DNA of 35,576 nucleotides. Source: Methyloceanibacter sp. (GTDB taxonomy: Bacteria; Pseudomonadota; Alphaproteobacteria; Rhizobiales; Methyloligellaceae). A program made the position numbers and the translations under genes. How positions within the stretch are numbered: position 1 is the stretch's first letter; the number at the start of each line of letters is the position of its first letter. Location: NCBI GenBank assembly GCA_029287395.1, contig JARFRF010000194.1, positions 1-35,576 of the forward strand, in the 5' to 3' direction. This document shows positions 1 through 7,072 of this stretch, in pieces. The notes below the pieces were generated by a model. It did not search any database and was not told the origin of the DNA. It saw only the letters and a program-made list of their open reading frames with translations.

Positions 1-336
1 CGCAACTATAGGCGAAGCTAAAGCGCCTCGGGTCGAGAGCGGCGGTTGTACGTGTCGACTTTCGTCCGGGAGAAATCTGCGACTGGTTAGCGAGACCCCA
101 CCGGGCATAGTTACGGGACCGTTTCAAAGTCGCGATCTTAATCTTTGCCCCTGCGATTCCAGCACTCGCGTCAACGAAGCTTACCACTCGATTCAGACTT
201 CGGTGAGCTTGCGTTAAGCACATCGATTCAGATGTTCTTCAAACATCGCGCAGATGATCGTCCGCGTTGAACACAAAGCCGCGCATTGAACACCTGCCTT
301 GGGGAAGTCAGGGGCACGGCCGGACAAAGAGCCAAA
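1..336. other. Left-edge stretch without a recognisable gene
   Basis: I see no RNA gene and no recognisable protein here. One plus-strand frame stays open from the window edge to a TAA at 215-217 (about 71 codons), but its translation is rich in Ser, Cys and Arg and resembles no family I know, so it is not called. A short direct repeat (TCGATTCAGA) occurs near 188 and 222. The stretch probably holds the promoter of the Sel1-like gene, but no convincing -35/-10 pair is visible. Confidence 0.4.
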
Positions 337-624
337 ATGGGGGACGTCATGGCACGAATGGAACTTGGAACTGTCTTGGGTAGCCAGTTTGAGCCGGTGG
401 TTCAAACCGGTGGCGCCGATGCGCTTTTCGAGCTTGGAATGCTCTATGCGACAGGGTGCGATGTTGATGCAGACTTCATCGCCGCGCATAAGTGGTTCAA
501 CCTGTCTGCAGCGCGGGGCAACATGTCGGCGCGGGATTATCGCAGCGAACTGGCCCAGGACATGACCCCCGGTCAGATTGCCGAGGCGCAGCGCCAAGCA
601 CGCGAGTGGCTTCAGACCCACTGA
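337..624 (+). CDS. Small Sel1-repeat (TPR-like) protein
   Basis: The protein has 95 residues with this start. Residues about 27-62 form one Sel1-like repeat: the pattern ADALFELGMLYATG, then AAHKWFNLSAARGN, is the alpha-helical repeat core. The C-terminal part (residues 63-93) is a helical segment ending in an amphipathic stretch with Gln, Ala and Arg. Small single-repeat proteins of this type are common in Rhizobiales; Sel1 repeats usually mediate protein-protein contacts, and no enzyme activity is indicated. The frame is open upstream to a TTG at 286, but the N-terminal extension looks non-conserved. ATG at 337 or ATG at 349 (preceded by GGGGGAC) is more likely. It converges on the exported-protein gene at 675-1295. 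Family assignment is fairly sure; the role is unknown. Confidence 0.75.
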   Translation: MGDVMARMELGTVLGSQFEPVVQTGGADALFELGMLYATGCDVDADFIAAHKWFNLSAARGNMSARDYRSELAQDMTPGQIAEAQRQAREWLQTH

Positions 625-662
625 GGGCGGCAAGTTAACTGAGAGCGGACAGGTGCGAGTTT

Positions 663-680
663 GAGTAGACCGCTCTACTC
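663..680. terminator. Perfect hairpin between convergent genes
   Basis: GAGTAGA (663-669) and TCTACTC (674-680) form a perfect 7-bp stem with the 4-base loop CCGC. It lies where the plus-strand Sel1-like gene (stop at 624) and the minus-strand exported-protein gene (stop at 675) converge, and it overlaps the end of the latter. There is no T-run on either side, so a bidirectional transcription terminator or 3'-end-stabilising structure is an inference from position only. Confidence 0.35.
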
Positions 681-1295
681 GCCCTCGCCGCATTCTCTGA
701 ACATAGAGACCATGCAAGCCCAGCTGCGGCGCGCGAAGTTTTTGCGCGGCTTATCTGGTTCCTCTGCCGCGGGCGGGGGAGGCGGTGTCGCGATCTCTTG
801 ATCTTGTGCGCCGGCACCAATGCCTATCGCGGAGCCTGCGCCTTGCAAGCCCCGCCTCGAGGCATCGTAGGCCCGGCCCCCAAGCTCGAACAACGAATTG
901 GGTTTGTCGCTGCGATCGTCCTCGAAGGCTCGATTCTCCCGTTCCACGCGCTGGTTTAGCTCACGCAGACGCGGGTCGCTTGTGATGTTGCCGGGCAGAG
1001 CAGGGCCGTCATAAGTGTAGACTTTGAGCACGCCCGCGCATTTGGGGTTGGTCTTTGCCGCGCACGAGGCGTGGTTGCCCTCCTTCGATGCCCGCACCAC
1101 ACAGTAAAGCTTAAGGGCGTCGCTTTGTGTGACGCCGCTGCCTTCAAGTCGGCACCGGTAAGAGGCGTCGGGCGTTTTGCAGTTCACGCAAAACTCTGCG
1201 ACGCCAGCGCTTGCTAGGGTCGGCATAGCAGCGATCGTTATGCCGAAGCAGGCCAGGACAAGCCAGGTCGATCCGAAACGGATGCCGCCTCTCAT
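675..1295 (-). CDS. Exported Cys-containing protein of unknown function
   Basis: I do not recognise a named family. The 206-residue protein starts with a basic N-terminus followed by a hydrophobic stretch (about residues 9-28) and an A-S-A site near residue 30, a good Sec signal peptide. Six Cys residues follow at about 36, 39, 48, 65, 78 and 86, beginning with a CxxC pair, and two more lie near the C-terminus; this suits disulfide bonding in the periplasm. Residues about 110-130 are charged and may form a short coiled coil. A Gly/Ala-rich segment and a run of five prolines follow. The start is supported by GAGGAG eight bases upstream of the ATG. Upstream and divergent is the tRNA-Ser gene. 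Confidence 0.7.
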   Translation of the reverse strand: MRGGIRFGSTWLVLACFGITIAAMPTLASAGVAEFCVNCKTPDASYRCRLEGSGVTQSDALKLYCVVRASKEGNHASCAAKTNPKCAGVLKVYTYDGPALPGNITSDPRLRELNQRVERENRAFEDDRSDKPNSLFELGGRAYDASRRGLQGAGSAIGIGAGAQDQEIATPPPPPAAEEPDKPRKNFARRSWACMVSMFRECGEGE

Positions 1296-1423
1296 AACCT
1301 ACGCTCCTCGAAGATTAGAGAATGGAAGCGTAGCACACTGCGCCCTAGAGTAATATGGGCCTGTGGGCCTCTTCGGCACTCCCGGCACCGCTTATCCGCC
1401 ACTGGAAATCGCGCCGGCGCGTG

Positions 1424-1452
1424 TTGACCGTCCCGAACGGGACCAGTAAGCC
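1424..1452 (+). promoter_or_regulatory. Probable promoter of tRNA-Ser with inverted repeat in the spacer
   Basis: TTGACC (1424-1429) and TAAGCC (1447-1452) are separated by 17 bases and lie 12 bases before the mature tRNA 5' end, which fits a sigma-70-type promoter. The spacer holds an inverted repeat, GTCCCG-AA-CGGGAC (1430-1443), that could be an operator. The -10 match is weak, so the call rests mainly on the -35 box, spacing and position. Confidence 0.45.
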
Positions 1453-1464
1453 TTTGCCCTCAAC

Positions 1465-1555
1465 GGAGACGTGGCCGAGTGGCTGAAGGCGCTCCCCTGC
1501 TAAGGGAGTATACGTTAACCGCGTATCGAGGGTTCGAATCCCTCCGTCTCCGCCA
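1465..1555 (+). tRNA. tRNA-Ser (anticodon GCT)
   Basis: The 91-base gene folds as a class II tRNA. The acceptor stem GGAGACG (1465-1471) pairs with CGTCTCC (1545-1551), followed by discriminator G and an encoded CCA (1553-1555). The anticodon stem CTCCC/GGGAG encloses the loop CTGCTAA, giving anticodon GCT, which reads AGC/AGU serine codons. A long variable arm and the T-loop GGTTCGAATCC are present. No integrase or att-like repeat was seen beside it. Confidence 0.96.
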
Positions 1556-1651
1556 TTGCCTTAATTGGGCCATCGTAGTTCATGTCGCGTTGTGAGAGCG
1601 GTTGTCTGGTACATTGCCGCGAGATCAGGCAATAAACTGTGAAGTCTGCCC

Positions 1652-2590
1652 GTGCTCTGCAACCACACCATCCACAAAGACCATCACCATTTTGGCTGGG
1701 ACAAGACCGTTGAGCCGGTACTGACTGTGACACCTGGCGAAACGGTCGAGATGGAGACGATCGATGCTTCGGCCGGGCAGGTTGGGCCCGATACCACGCT
1801 CGAAGCATTTCTCGCGCGGGATACATCTAAGGTGAACCCCGTCACAGGGCCGATCTATGTCGAGCGCGCAGAGCCAGGAGATGCAGTCGCTGTCACATTC
1901 AGGGACTTTAAGCCTTCCGGCTGGGGTTGGACCGCGAACATTCCCGGCTTTGGGTTGCTCGCCGACCAGTTCACCGAACCTCGGCTACATATCTGGAAAT
2001 ATGATGCCCAAACGCTTGCACCGGCATTGTTCGGACCGGGCGGGGCAGTTCCGTTGCGCCCCTTTTGCGGAACCGTCGGGCTCGCGCCCGCAGAACCGGG
2101 TGTGCATTCGGTGATTCCCCCAAGGCGCGTGGGCGGCAATCTGGATATCCGCGACAATGCCGTGAATACGACGCTTTACCTGCCTGTCGAGGTCGCGGGC
2201 GGCCTGCTATCGCTTGGTGACACCCATGCGGCGCAAGGAGACGGGGAGGTCTGCGGTACCGCAATCGAAAGCCCCATGGTCGTGGCTGCGGAGATCGGCT
2301 TGATCAAGCAGGCGAACTTCTCCTTCCCACGGTTTGAAACGGAAGGGCCTGTGTCCCGCCAACTTGACGACAAGGGTTATTGGGCAACGACGGGGGTAGG
2401 TCCAGATCTCATGCAGGCTGCTAGAGACGCCGTTTCCGGGATGATCGACTGGATTTGCGCGATTACAAAGATGAATGCGGTGGATGCCTACATGCTGTGT
2501 AGCGTATGCGCCGACCTTCGGATCAGCGAGATCGTCGATGCGCCGAACTGGACGGTTTCGCTGTATTTTCCCAAGGTGGTGCTTCGCTAG
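1652..2590 (+). CDS. Acetamidase/formamidase family protein
   Basis: The 312-residue protein matches the FmdA/AmdA family, which hydrolyses formamide, acetamide or related short amides to ammonia and the acid. Family hallmarks are visible: a His-rich N-terminus (HxxHKDHHHFGWD) followed by the PGETVEMET segment; GPIYVERAEPGDAV near residue 65; a central CGTVGLAP segment and the GGNLDIRD segment (about residues 135-170); LSLGDTHAAQGDGEVCGTAIE near 205-225, the probable metal-binding and catalytic core; and the C-terminal VDAYMLCSVCADLRI. Length is close to the family norm. The start is GTG at 1652 without a clear ribosome-binding site, so it could differ slightly. Its context gives no pathway, so the true amide substrate is unknown; it is a cytoplasmic enzyme by sequence. 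Confidence 0.88.
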   Translation: MLCNHTIHKDHHHFGWDKTVEPVLTVTPGETVEMETIDASAGQVGPDTTLEAFLARDTSKVNPVTGPIYVERAEPGDAVAVTFRDFKPSGWGWTANIPGFGLLADQFTEPRLHIWKYDAQTLAPALFGPGGAVPLRPFCGTVGLAPAEPGVHSVIPPRRVGGNLDIRDNAVNTTLYLPVEVAGGLLSLGDTHAAQGDGEVCGTAIESPMVVAAEIGLIKQANFSFPRFETEGPVSRQLDDKGYWATTGVGPDLMQAARDAVSGMIDWICAITKMNAVDAYMLCSVCADLRISEIVDAPNWTVSLYFPKVVLR

Positions 2591-2615
2591 GGCTGCACCT
2601 GTATCTGCCGAGACG

Positions 2616-3110
2616 ATGATGAACAGCTCTCAGACTGAACCTGATCTTGATGCCGCGTTTATCGAGCGGGAGCGGAACCGTTTTGCCGGCCGGGCTCTGT
2701 CTTTTCTCGTCGCACTAAATGGGATCGCCGCGCTTGTGCTGCTCATAATTGTGGCGATGGAGCCGCAAGCGACCGTCGACCGCAAAGTCACAATGGCGAT
2801 GCTCGTGTTCAGCGGTGGTGCGCTGGCCGCGCTTTTCAGCTCTTTTTTGGCTTATCTGAATAGGACAGTCCGGATGGAGTCTCCTGGCCGTCGCGAGTTG
2901 CGGCGTGCCCTACGGCTGGTCGCTATCTTGGCCGTGGTAGGCAGCGGGGCTGCTTTTCTAATCGGCATGAATATGGTGGCCACGACCCAAGCTGAGAAGT
3001 CGAGCTCTCATCCCAAGGGCCGGCGGGAGGATAAGCCGCCCAAGCGTCCCGAGATCAAGAACGCGGCGCTGCCTGCAGGGGTCGTGCTGCATTGGAGCGT
3101 GCGCCACTAA
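2616..3110 (+). CDS. Small integral membrane protein, function unknown
   Basis: The protein has 164 residues from ATG at 2616 (a second ATG follows at once at 2619). The reading frame extends upstream into the amidase gene, but that part is the shadow of another frame. Three hydrophobic segments are evident at about residues 28-48, 57-79 and 93-115, separated by short Arg-rich loops. The C-terminal tail is Lys/Pro-rich and probably cytoplasmic. The gene starts 25 bases after the amidase stop in the same direction, so the two may be cotranscribed. I do not recognise a named family; coding status is supported by the clear membrane-protein pattern. Confidence 0.65.
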   Translation: MMNSSQTEPDLDAAFIERERNRFAGRALSFLVALNGIAALVLLIIVAMEPQATVDRKVTMAMLVFSGGALAALFSSFLAYLNRTVRMESPGRRELRRALRLVAILAVVGSGAAFLIGMNMVATTQAEKSSSHPKGRREDKPPKRPEIKNAALPAGVVLHWSVRH

Positions 3111-3130
3111 AATATTGAAATAATGTCGAT

Positions 3131-3322
3131 TTATGGGCCTGTGATTTCGCGTGTGAAGTCTGACCAAACCTGCTGTGCATCCTTCGTCGCGGCGTCGACT
3201 TTCTCGCCTACGACGTCCCAGTTGACGACTTTTTTCTCCGCGCTCTTCTCGCGTTGATCAATGACGTAGGCCGCGACGAACGTTAGCGCGATGCCCAAAA
3301 TGAACCCTGTCAGGAACCGCAT
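3131..3322 (-). CDS. Small single-span membrane-anchored protein
   Basis: The 63-residue protein begins with a hydrophobic N-terminal span (residues 3-20, FLTGFILGIALTFVAAYV), then a charged, Lys/Asp/Glu-rich soluble tail with several Trp residues. It looks like a signal-anchored small protein of a type often seen in alphaproteobacteria; I cannot name a function. The frame is open much further upstream, but that portion overlaps the AAC(3)-like gene and has no coding character. The chosen ATG has a strong AAGGGGGA ribosome-binding site three bases from the end of a hairpin (see 3326-3357). It lies downstream of the AAC(3)-like gene on the same strand, 131 bases away. Confidence 0.65.
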   Translation of the reverse strand: MRFLTGFILGIALTFVAAYVIDQREKSAEKKVVNWDVVGEKVDAATKDAQQVWSDFTREITGP

Positions 3323-3325
3323 AGA

Positions 3326-3357
3326 ATCCCCCTTACCCCGCGAAAAGTAGGGGGGAT
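3326..3357 (-). promoter_or_regulatory. Hairpin that buries the ribosome-binding site of the 63-aa protein
   Basis: On the minus-strand RNA, AUCCCCCCUAC (3357-3347) pairs with GUAAGGGGGAU (3336-3326) around a 10-base loop; ten of eleven positions pair and one is an A/C mismatch. The 3' arm contains the whole Shine-Dalgarno sequence, and the stem ends three bases before the AUG at 3322. No U-run follows, so it does not look like a terminator. Translational control by structure is an inference. Confidence 0.5.
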
Positions 3358-3453
3358 GATAGGGGCAGCCTTCGTAGAGATAAACCCCGATCGGCTCAGC
3401 CTTTAGCGGTTCGGCGTTGGCGTAAGGTGAGGCGTTGGCTGTTTGAGATCGGT

Positions 3454-4113
3454 CTATGGCTGCGAGAGGTTCCGGGTCATCCACTGCGCGCCGAAGTTGG
3501 CGATATCTGCAGCCTCGATAAGTTCTGCCGCCGCGTCCCCGACCTGGCCACGCCGGCCCCTTCCGAGTGCCAAATAGTCTCTCAAGATACGCGCGAAGTA
3601 GTCTTCGCCATCCACGGGAACAATGCTGTCTTCGTCGTCGAGACACTCCACGGCACGGATCGCAGACCCGCCGACACTCTTACAACGATAGTGGCGGCGC
3701 ACGCGGCGCTTGTTCGGCACGTCCGCCAGGTATTCCGCATAGTGTAAGACTGTCGTTGTGTCGGGGTTAGCACCAATGCGTAGGATCTTGCCGCCAGCTC
3801 CGCAGAGCTTTTGGAGCGGCGATCCGGGCCCATAATAGTCGTGCCAAGGCGCATCGCGGAGTAGCTTCTCGGCAAGCAGGGTCTCGCGCACTGATTCTGG
3901 CCGCTTGTTCACCCAGTCATGGGGGATGTTTGCGCCCAGGACCATCAGCAGCGTGCCTTGGTGCCCGACGGAAATTCTCAACGCCTCTAGGAGACCAGCG
4001 GCTCCGTTCTCAAGCGGGCCAATGGCTCGTAGCGACACGTGCACCATCACGACATCCCCAGGCGCGACACCAAGCGCTGAGATCTCGCGCGATAGCCGAT
4101 CCGCCGTGATCAT
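3454..4113 (-). CDS. AAC(3)-type acetyltransferase-like protein, internally shortened
   Basis: The 219-residue protein resembles the aminoglycoside N3-acetyltransferase (antibiotic_NAT) family, which transfers acetyl from acetyl-CoA to an amino group. The N-terminal part shows GDVVMVHVSLRAIGPLENGA (about residues 19-38) and GTLLM (53-57); the C-terminal part shows YGPGSPLQKL, GGKILRIGA, and TTVLHYAEYLADVPNKRRV (about 94-138). Typical members have about 260-280 residues. Here the central segment with the S/AHP...S..A.G motif and the FDP region is absent, an apparent in-frame loss of some 50 residues. The His of HYAE is kept. It follows lon by nine bases on the same strand and is probably in the lon operon. 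Resistance activity should not be assumed; it could be a degenerate or a specialised acetyltransferase. Confidence 0.7.
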   Translation of the reverse strand: MITADRLSREISALGVAPGDVVMVHVSLRAIGPLENGAAGLLEALRISVGHQGTLLMVLGANIPHDWVNKRPESVRETLLAEKLLRDAPWHDYYGPGSPLQKLCGAGGKILRIGANPDTTTVLHYAEYLADVPNKRRVRRHYRCKSVGGSAIRAVECLDDEDSIVPVDGEDYFARILRDYLALGRGRRGQVGDAAAELIEAADIANFGAQWMTRNLSQP

Positions 4114-4122
4114 GAGATGCGC

Positions 4123-6597
4123 TCAGCCGCTCGCCAAACGCCGCTGATCATCCGAGAGGTCGTTTGGGCTCTGTGCAGGGGTCTCCGGTGCACTGAGTGC
4201 CGCGGCCAAAGCATCGTCCACCGTGGACATCCAGACGAAGTCAACGGCTTCGCGAGCCGCCTCCGGAATATCCTCGAAGTCTCTGCGATTTCGTTCCGGG
4301 AGCATCACGGTTTTGATGCCAGCGCGGACGGCAGCGAGCACCTTGTTCTTCACGCCGCCGATCGGCAGCACAAGACCACGCAGTGAGATCTCACCGGTCA
4401 TGGCGATGTCGTTGCGGACGGTTCTGCCCGTGAAGAGTGACGCGAGGGCGATGAACATGGCAACGCCCGCGCTCGGCCCGTCTTTCGGGATGGCGCCAGC
4501 TGGGACGTGCAGATGGACATCCGAGTTATCGAAAACGCTCTGATCAATGCCCAAAAGGCCTGCGCGCACTTTGAGAAGAGACAGAGCCGCTTGGGCACTT
4601 TCCTTCATAACGTCCCCGAGCTGTCCGGTGAGGGTGAGCCGCCCTTTGCCGGGGACTTTCGTGCACTCGATGAAGAGAATGTCGCCGCCCGTCGGAGTCC
4701 ACGCCAGCCCTGTTGCAACGCCCGGTACGGACGTCCGCATGGCAACCTCGTTGTCGATCTTGCGGGCACCGAGAATGTCGTGCAGATCACCTTCGTCGAT
4801 GCGCATGCTCGTTTGGTCGCCTTCGGCGATCTGCATCGCGACGTGTCGGCACACAGCCCCAATCTCACGCTCGAGATTGCGAACGCCAGCCTCTCGCGTG
4901 TAGCCATCGATGATGGCCTGCAGCGCGGCTTCGGTGATATCGCACTGTTCAGGCGTAAGGCCAGACGCCTCTAGTTGCCGTTTGACCAGGTAGCGCTTTG
5001 CGATCTCGATCTTCTCTTCCTCGGTGTAGCCCGGGATCTCGATCACCTCCATGCGATCCCGCAACGGGGCAGGGATCTGTTCGAGAACGTTGGCGGTTCC
5101 GATGAACATCACCTTAGACAGATCGAACGGAACACCCAGATAGTTGTCACGAAACGTGCTGTTCTGAGCTGGGTCCAAGACCTCGAGCAGCGCGGCCGAG
5201 GGGTCGCCGTGAAAGCTCGGGCTGAGCTTATCCATCTCGTCTAGCATAAAGACGGGATTTCGCGTTTCGGCCTTGCGAAGCGCCTGAACGATATTGCCGG
5301 GCAGGGCGCCCACATAGGTACGCCGGTGCCCACGGATCTCTGCCTCGTCATGGACGCCGCCAAGACTAATCCGGCCAAACTTCCGGCCCATTGCTCGGGC
5401 GATTGACTGGCCGAGCGACGTCTTCCCAACACCCGGAGGGCCAACAAAGCACAGGATTGGGCTCTTCCCATCTGGGTTGAGCTTCCTGACTGCTAGGTAC
5501 TCGAGGATGCGCTGTTTTACCTTGGGCAGCCCGTAGTGGTCTTCGTCAAGAATGCGCCGGGCTTCGGCAATGTCGATCGTCTCTTCGGACAGCTTCGACC
5601 AAGGAAGCTCGATCAACCAATCGAGATAGTTGCGAACCATGCCGTGTTCGGCGGATGCCTCCGGCATACGCTCCAAGCGGCGCAGTTCTTTTTTTGCTTG
5701 AGTCTCAGCTTCCTCGGACATACCTGCCTCTTCGATGGCAGTACGCAGCTCGGCAATCTCGGCTTCGCCTTCCTCGCCCTCGCCAAGCTCCTTCTGAATT
5801 TGGCGAAGCTGCTCGCGGAGGATGTGCTCGCGTTGTCGACCAGACAGGGATTCCTGTGTCTGCTCGCCGATCTGCTTCGAAAGGCGCAAGACTTCGATCT
5901 GCTGGGCGAGCTCCCGCAGCACCTTATCGATGCGCTCAGACACATCGAAGGTCTCGAGGATATCTTGCTTCTCAGGCGGGCTGACATCCATAACGTTGGC
6001 GATAAAGTCCACCAGCATGGAGGGCGATTGAATTTGGTCAAGCGCGCCCCCGAGTTCCTCTGGAGCGTTTGGCAGCAGCGACAGTGCTTCGCGCGCACGT
6101 TCGCGCAGTTGATGAACGCGCGCTGCGAGCTCGGTCGAGAAGACTTCGGACTCCCCAGCCTCTTCGATGCGCGCCGCAAGGAACGGGTACCCGTCGAGCA
6201 TCTCGACAACCTTGAATCGATTCACGCCACGCACCACCAGATGATGGTTTCCGTCTGGCGCGGTCACGTAGCGCATGATTTCGGCGATCGTACCCACGCT
6301 GTGCAGCTGATCGGGTCCCGGCGCATCCGCCGCCGGATCGCTCTGAAGCAGAATGCCGACGTGCTTCCCACCCTGAGCGGCTGCCTGTGCGCCTGCAATA
6401 GTTTGGGGTCGCCCAACCATAAGCGGAGCAACGACGCCCGGGAACAAGACGGCGTTCCGCGTCGACAGCAGGATCACAGCGTCGTCGGGCAACTCTGGAA
6501 ACGCTGTCTCCGCCGGCTCTGCCGCGCTCTCGGACGGCGTCGTTTCATCCGCCGTTTTCAAGCTCTCTGTTTTCAGGCTTTGCTCATGTTCGTTCAT
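4123..6597 (-). CDS. lon: ATP-dependent Lon protease (endopeptidase La)
   Basis: Lon degrades misfolded and regulatory proteins in the cytoplasm as a hexamer. All parts are present in this 824-residue form: an N-terminal substrate-binding domain (about residues 35-230), a coiled helical region (230-320), an AAA+ module with Walker A GPPGVGKTS (about 386-394) and Walker B FMLDEMD, and the C-terminal protease domain with catalytic Ser in KDGPSAG (about 709) and Lys in GGVKNK (about 752). The N-terminus has an extra Glu/Thr/Ser-rich stretch of about 30 residues. The AAA+ region (GALPGNIVQALRKAETRNP, TANVLEQIPAPLRDRME) looks more like the Lon of deltaproteobacteria than the usual alphaproteobacterial one, and clpX and hup are not adjacent, so it may be a second Lon. 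ATG at 6597 was chosen; a GTG at 6627 would overlap the upstream Hsp20 gene. Confidence 0.95.
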   Translation of the reverse strand: MNEHEQSLKTESLKTADETTPSESAAEPAETAFPELPDDAVILLSTRNAVLFPGVVAPLMVGRPQTIAGAQAAAQGGKHVGILLQSDPAADAPGPDQLHSVGTIAEIMRYVTAPDGNHHLVVRGVNRFKVVEMLDGYPFLAARIEEAGESEVFSTELAARVHQLRERAREALSLLPNAPEELGGALDQIQSPSMLVDFIANVMDVSPPEKQDILETFDVSERIDKVLRELAQQIEVLRLSKQIGEQTQESLSGRQREHILREQLRQIQKELGEGEEGEAEIAELRTAIEEAGMSEEAETQAKKELRRLERMPEASAEHGMVRNYLDWLIELPWSKLSEETIDIAEARRILDEDHYGLPKVKQRILEYLAVRKLNPDGKSPILCFVGPPGVGKTSLGQSIARAMGRKFGRISLGGVHDEAEIRGHRRTYVGALPGNIVQALRKAETRNPVFMLDEMDKLSPSFHGDPSAALLEVLDPAQNSTFRDNYLGVPFDLSKVMFIGTANVLEQIPAPLRDRMEVIEIPGYTEEEKIEIAKRYLVKRQLEASGLTPEQCDITEAALQAIIDGYTREAGVRNLEREIGAVCRHVAMQIAEGDQTSMRIDEGDLHDILGARKIDNEVAMRTSVPGVATGLAWTPTGGDILFIECTKVPGKGRLTLTGQLGDVMKESAQAALSLLKVRAGLLGIDQSVFDNSDVHLHVPAGAIPKDGPSAGVAMFIALASLFTGRTVRNDIAMTGEISLRGLVLPIGGVKNKVLAAVRAGIKTVMLPERNRRDFEDIPEAAREAVDFVWMSTVDDALAAALSAPETPAQSPNDLSDDQRRLASG

Positions 6598-6619
6598 GGT
6601 GTGCACTTTAGTGATTGGC

Positions 6620-7015
6620 TTAGCCACCCTTCAAAAAAATCAACCTGAGGCATCCGTTCTCAAGCTCTTGCTCAATGAGCCTCAAGCGGCTGGAAATTGC
6701 GATACGTCGCTCAAACCGACCGTACGGAATCTCAAGCCGGACGATGTTGGCCCCGCGTCCCGCCGCCGGAATTGCGCGAACCCCGGTAACGATCAATGTC
6801 GAGCCTTCCACCTCGGCCTGCACGGCATCCGGGTGCACGCCTGGCAAAGCTGTGATCACGGTGACCTCGCGGTCGGTCTCTAGGATGTCGACCGGTGGTT
6901 CCCAACAGGCATGACTGGCATTGCTTGAAGGCTCGAAAAACTGCCGATGCAGCTGTTCCGCCTGTTTGAGCATGGCACAGGCTTCTGCGAACATTTGGGT
7001 CTTCGGATCACGCAT
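6620..7015 (-). CDS. Hsp20/alpha-crystallin family small heat-shock protein
   Basis: The 131-residue protein has a helical N-terminal arm (residues 1-35) followed by an alpha-crystallin domain from about residue 38 (WEPPVDILETDREVTVITALPGV) to the GRFERRI strand (about 103-109) and the final beta-strand. Such proteins hold unfolding clients for refolding or degradation. The usual C-terminal I-x-I/V anchor is not seen; the protein ends soon after the last strand with LKGG. ATG at 7015 was chosen because GAGG lies just upstream. The frame continues further upstream without such support. It is the first gene of a likely operon with lon, whose ATG lies 22 bases after its stop. A chaperone feeding clients to Lon is a reasonable inference. 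Confidence 0.88.
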   Translation of the reverse strand: MRDPKTQMFAEACAMLKQAEQLHRQFFEPSSNASHACWEPPVDILETDREVTVITALPGVHPDAVQAEVEGSTLIVTGVRAIPAAGRGANIVRLEIPYGRFERRIAISSRLRLIEQELENGCLRLIFLKGG

Positions 7016-7072
7016 TGTGCCTCGCTCAACGTCTCGTGTTCTGCAGGCAGATGTCAGAAAATCCTTGAGAGC

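Noticed and set aside
2-217. Open plus-strand frame running in from the left edge
   Set aside because: About 71 codons without a stop, but with Ser/Cys/Arg-rich, non-protein-like composition and no family resemblance; chance is sufficient.
214-717. Minus-strand ORF of 167 codons at the left end
   Set aside because: It covers the Sel1-like gene and the convergent hairpin antisense; the Sel1-like frame has recognisable repeat residues, this one does not.
1465-1555. tRNA-Ser as an integration site for a mobile island
   Set aside because: No integrase, no repeated tRNA 3' end and no abrupt change of composition was seen on either side within the window.
1515-1826. Minus-strand ORF of 103 codons over the tRNA-Ser 3' end
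   Set aside because: Its last residues (ETEGFEPSIR) are the well-known false translation of a tRNA-Ser gene, and the rest is antisense to the amidase gene.
2475-2615. Upstream extension of the three-span membrane protein
   Set aside because: It overlaps the amidase gene out of frame and its translation is Arg/Cys-rich shadow sequence; the ATG pair at 2616-2621 is the natural start.
3323-3646. Upstream extension of the 63-residue protein to 171 residues
   Set aside because: The extra part is Arg-rich, overlaps the AAC(3)-like gene in another frame, and the internal ATG has a strong ribosome-binding site.
5536-6648. Plus-strand ORF of 370 codons opposite lon
   Set aside because: It lies antisense to the clearly conserved Lon N-terminal and AAA+ regions; long antisense frames are common in GC-rich genes and the product resembles nothing.
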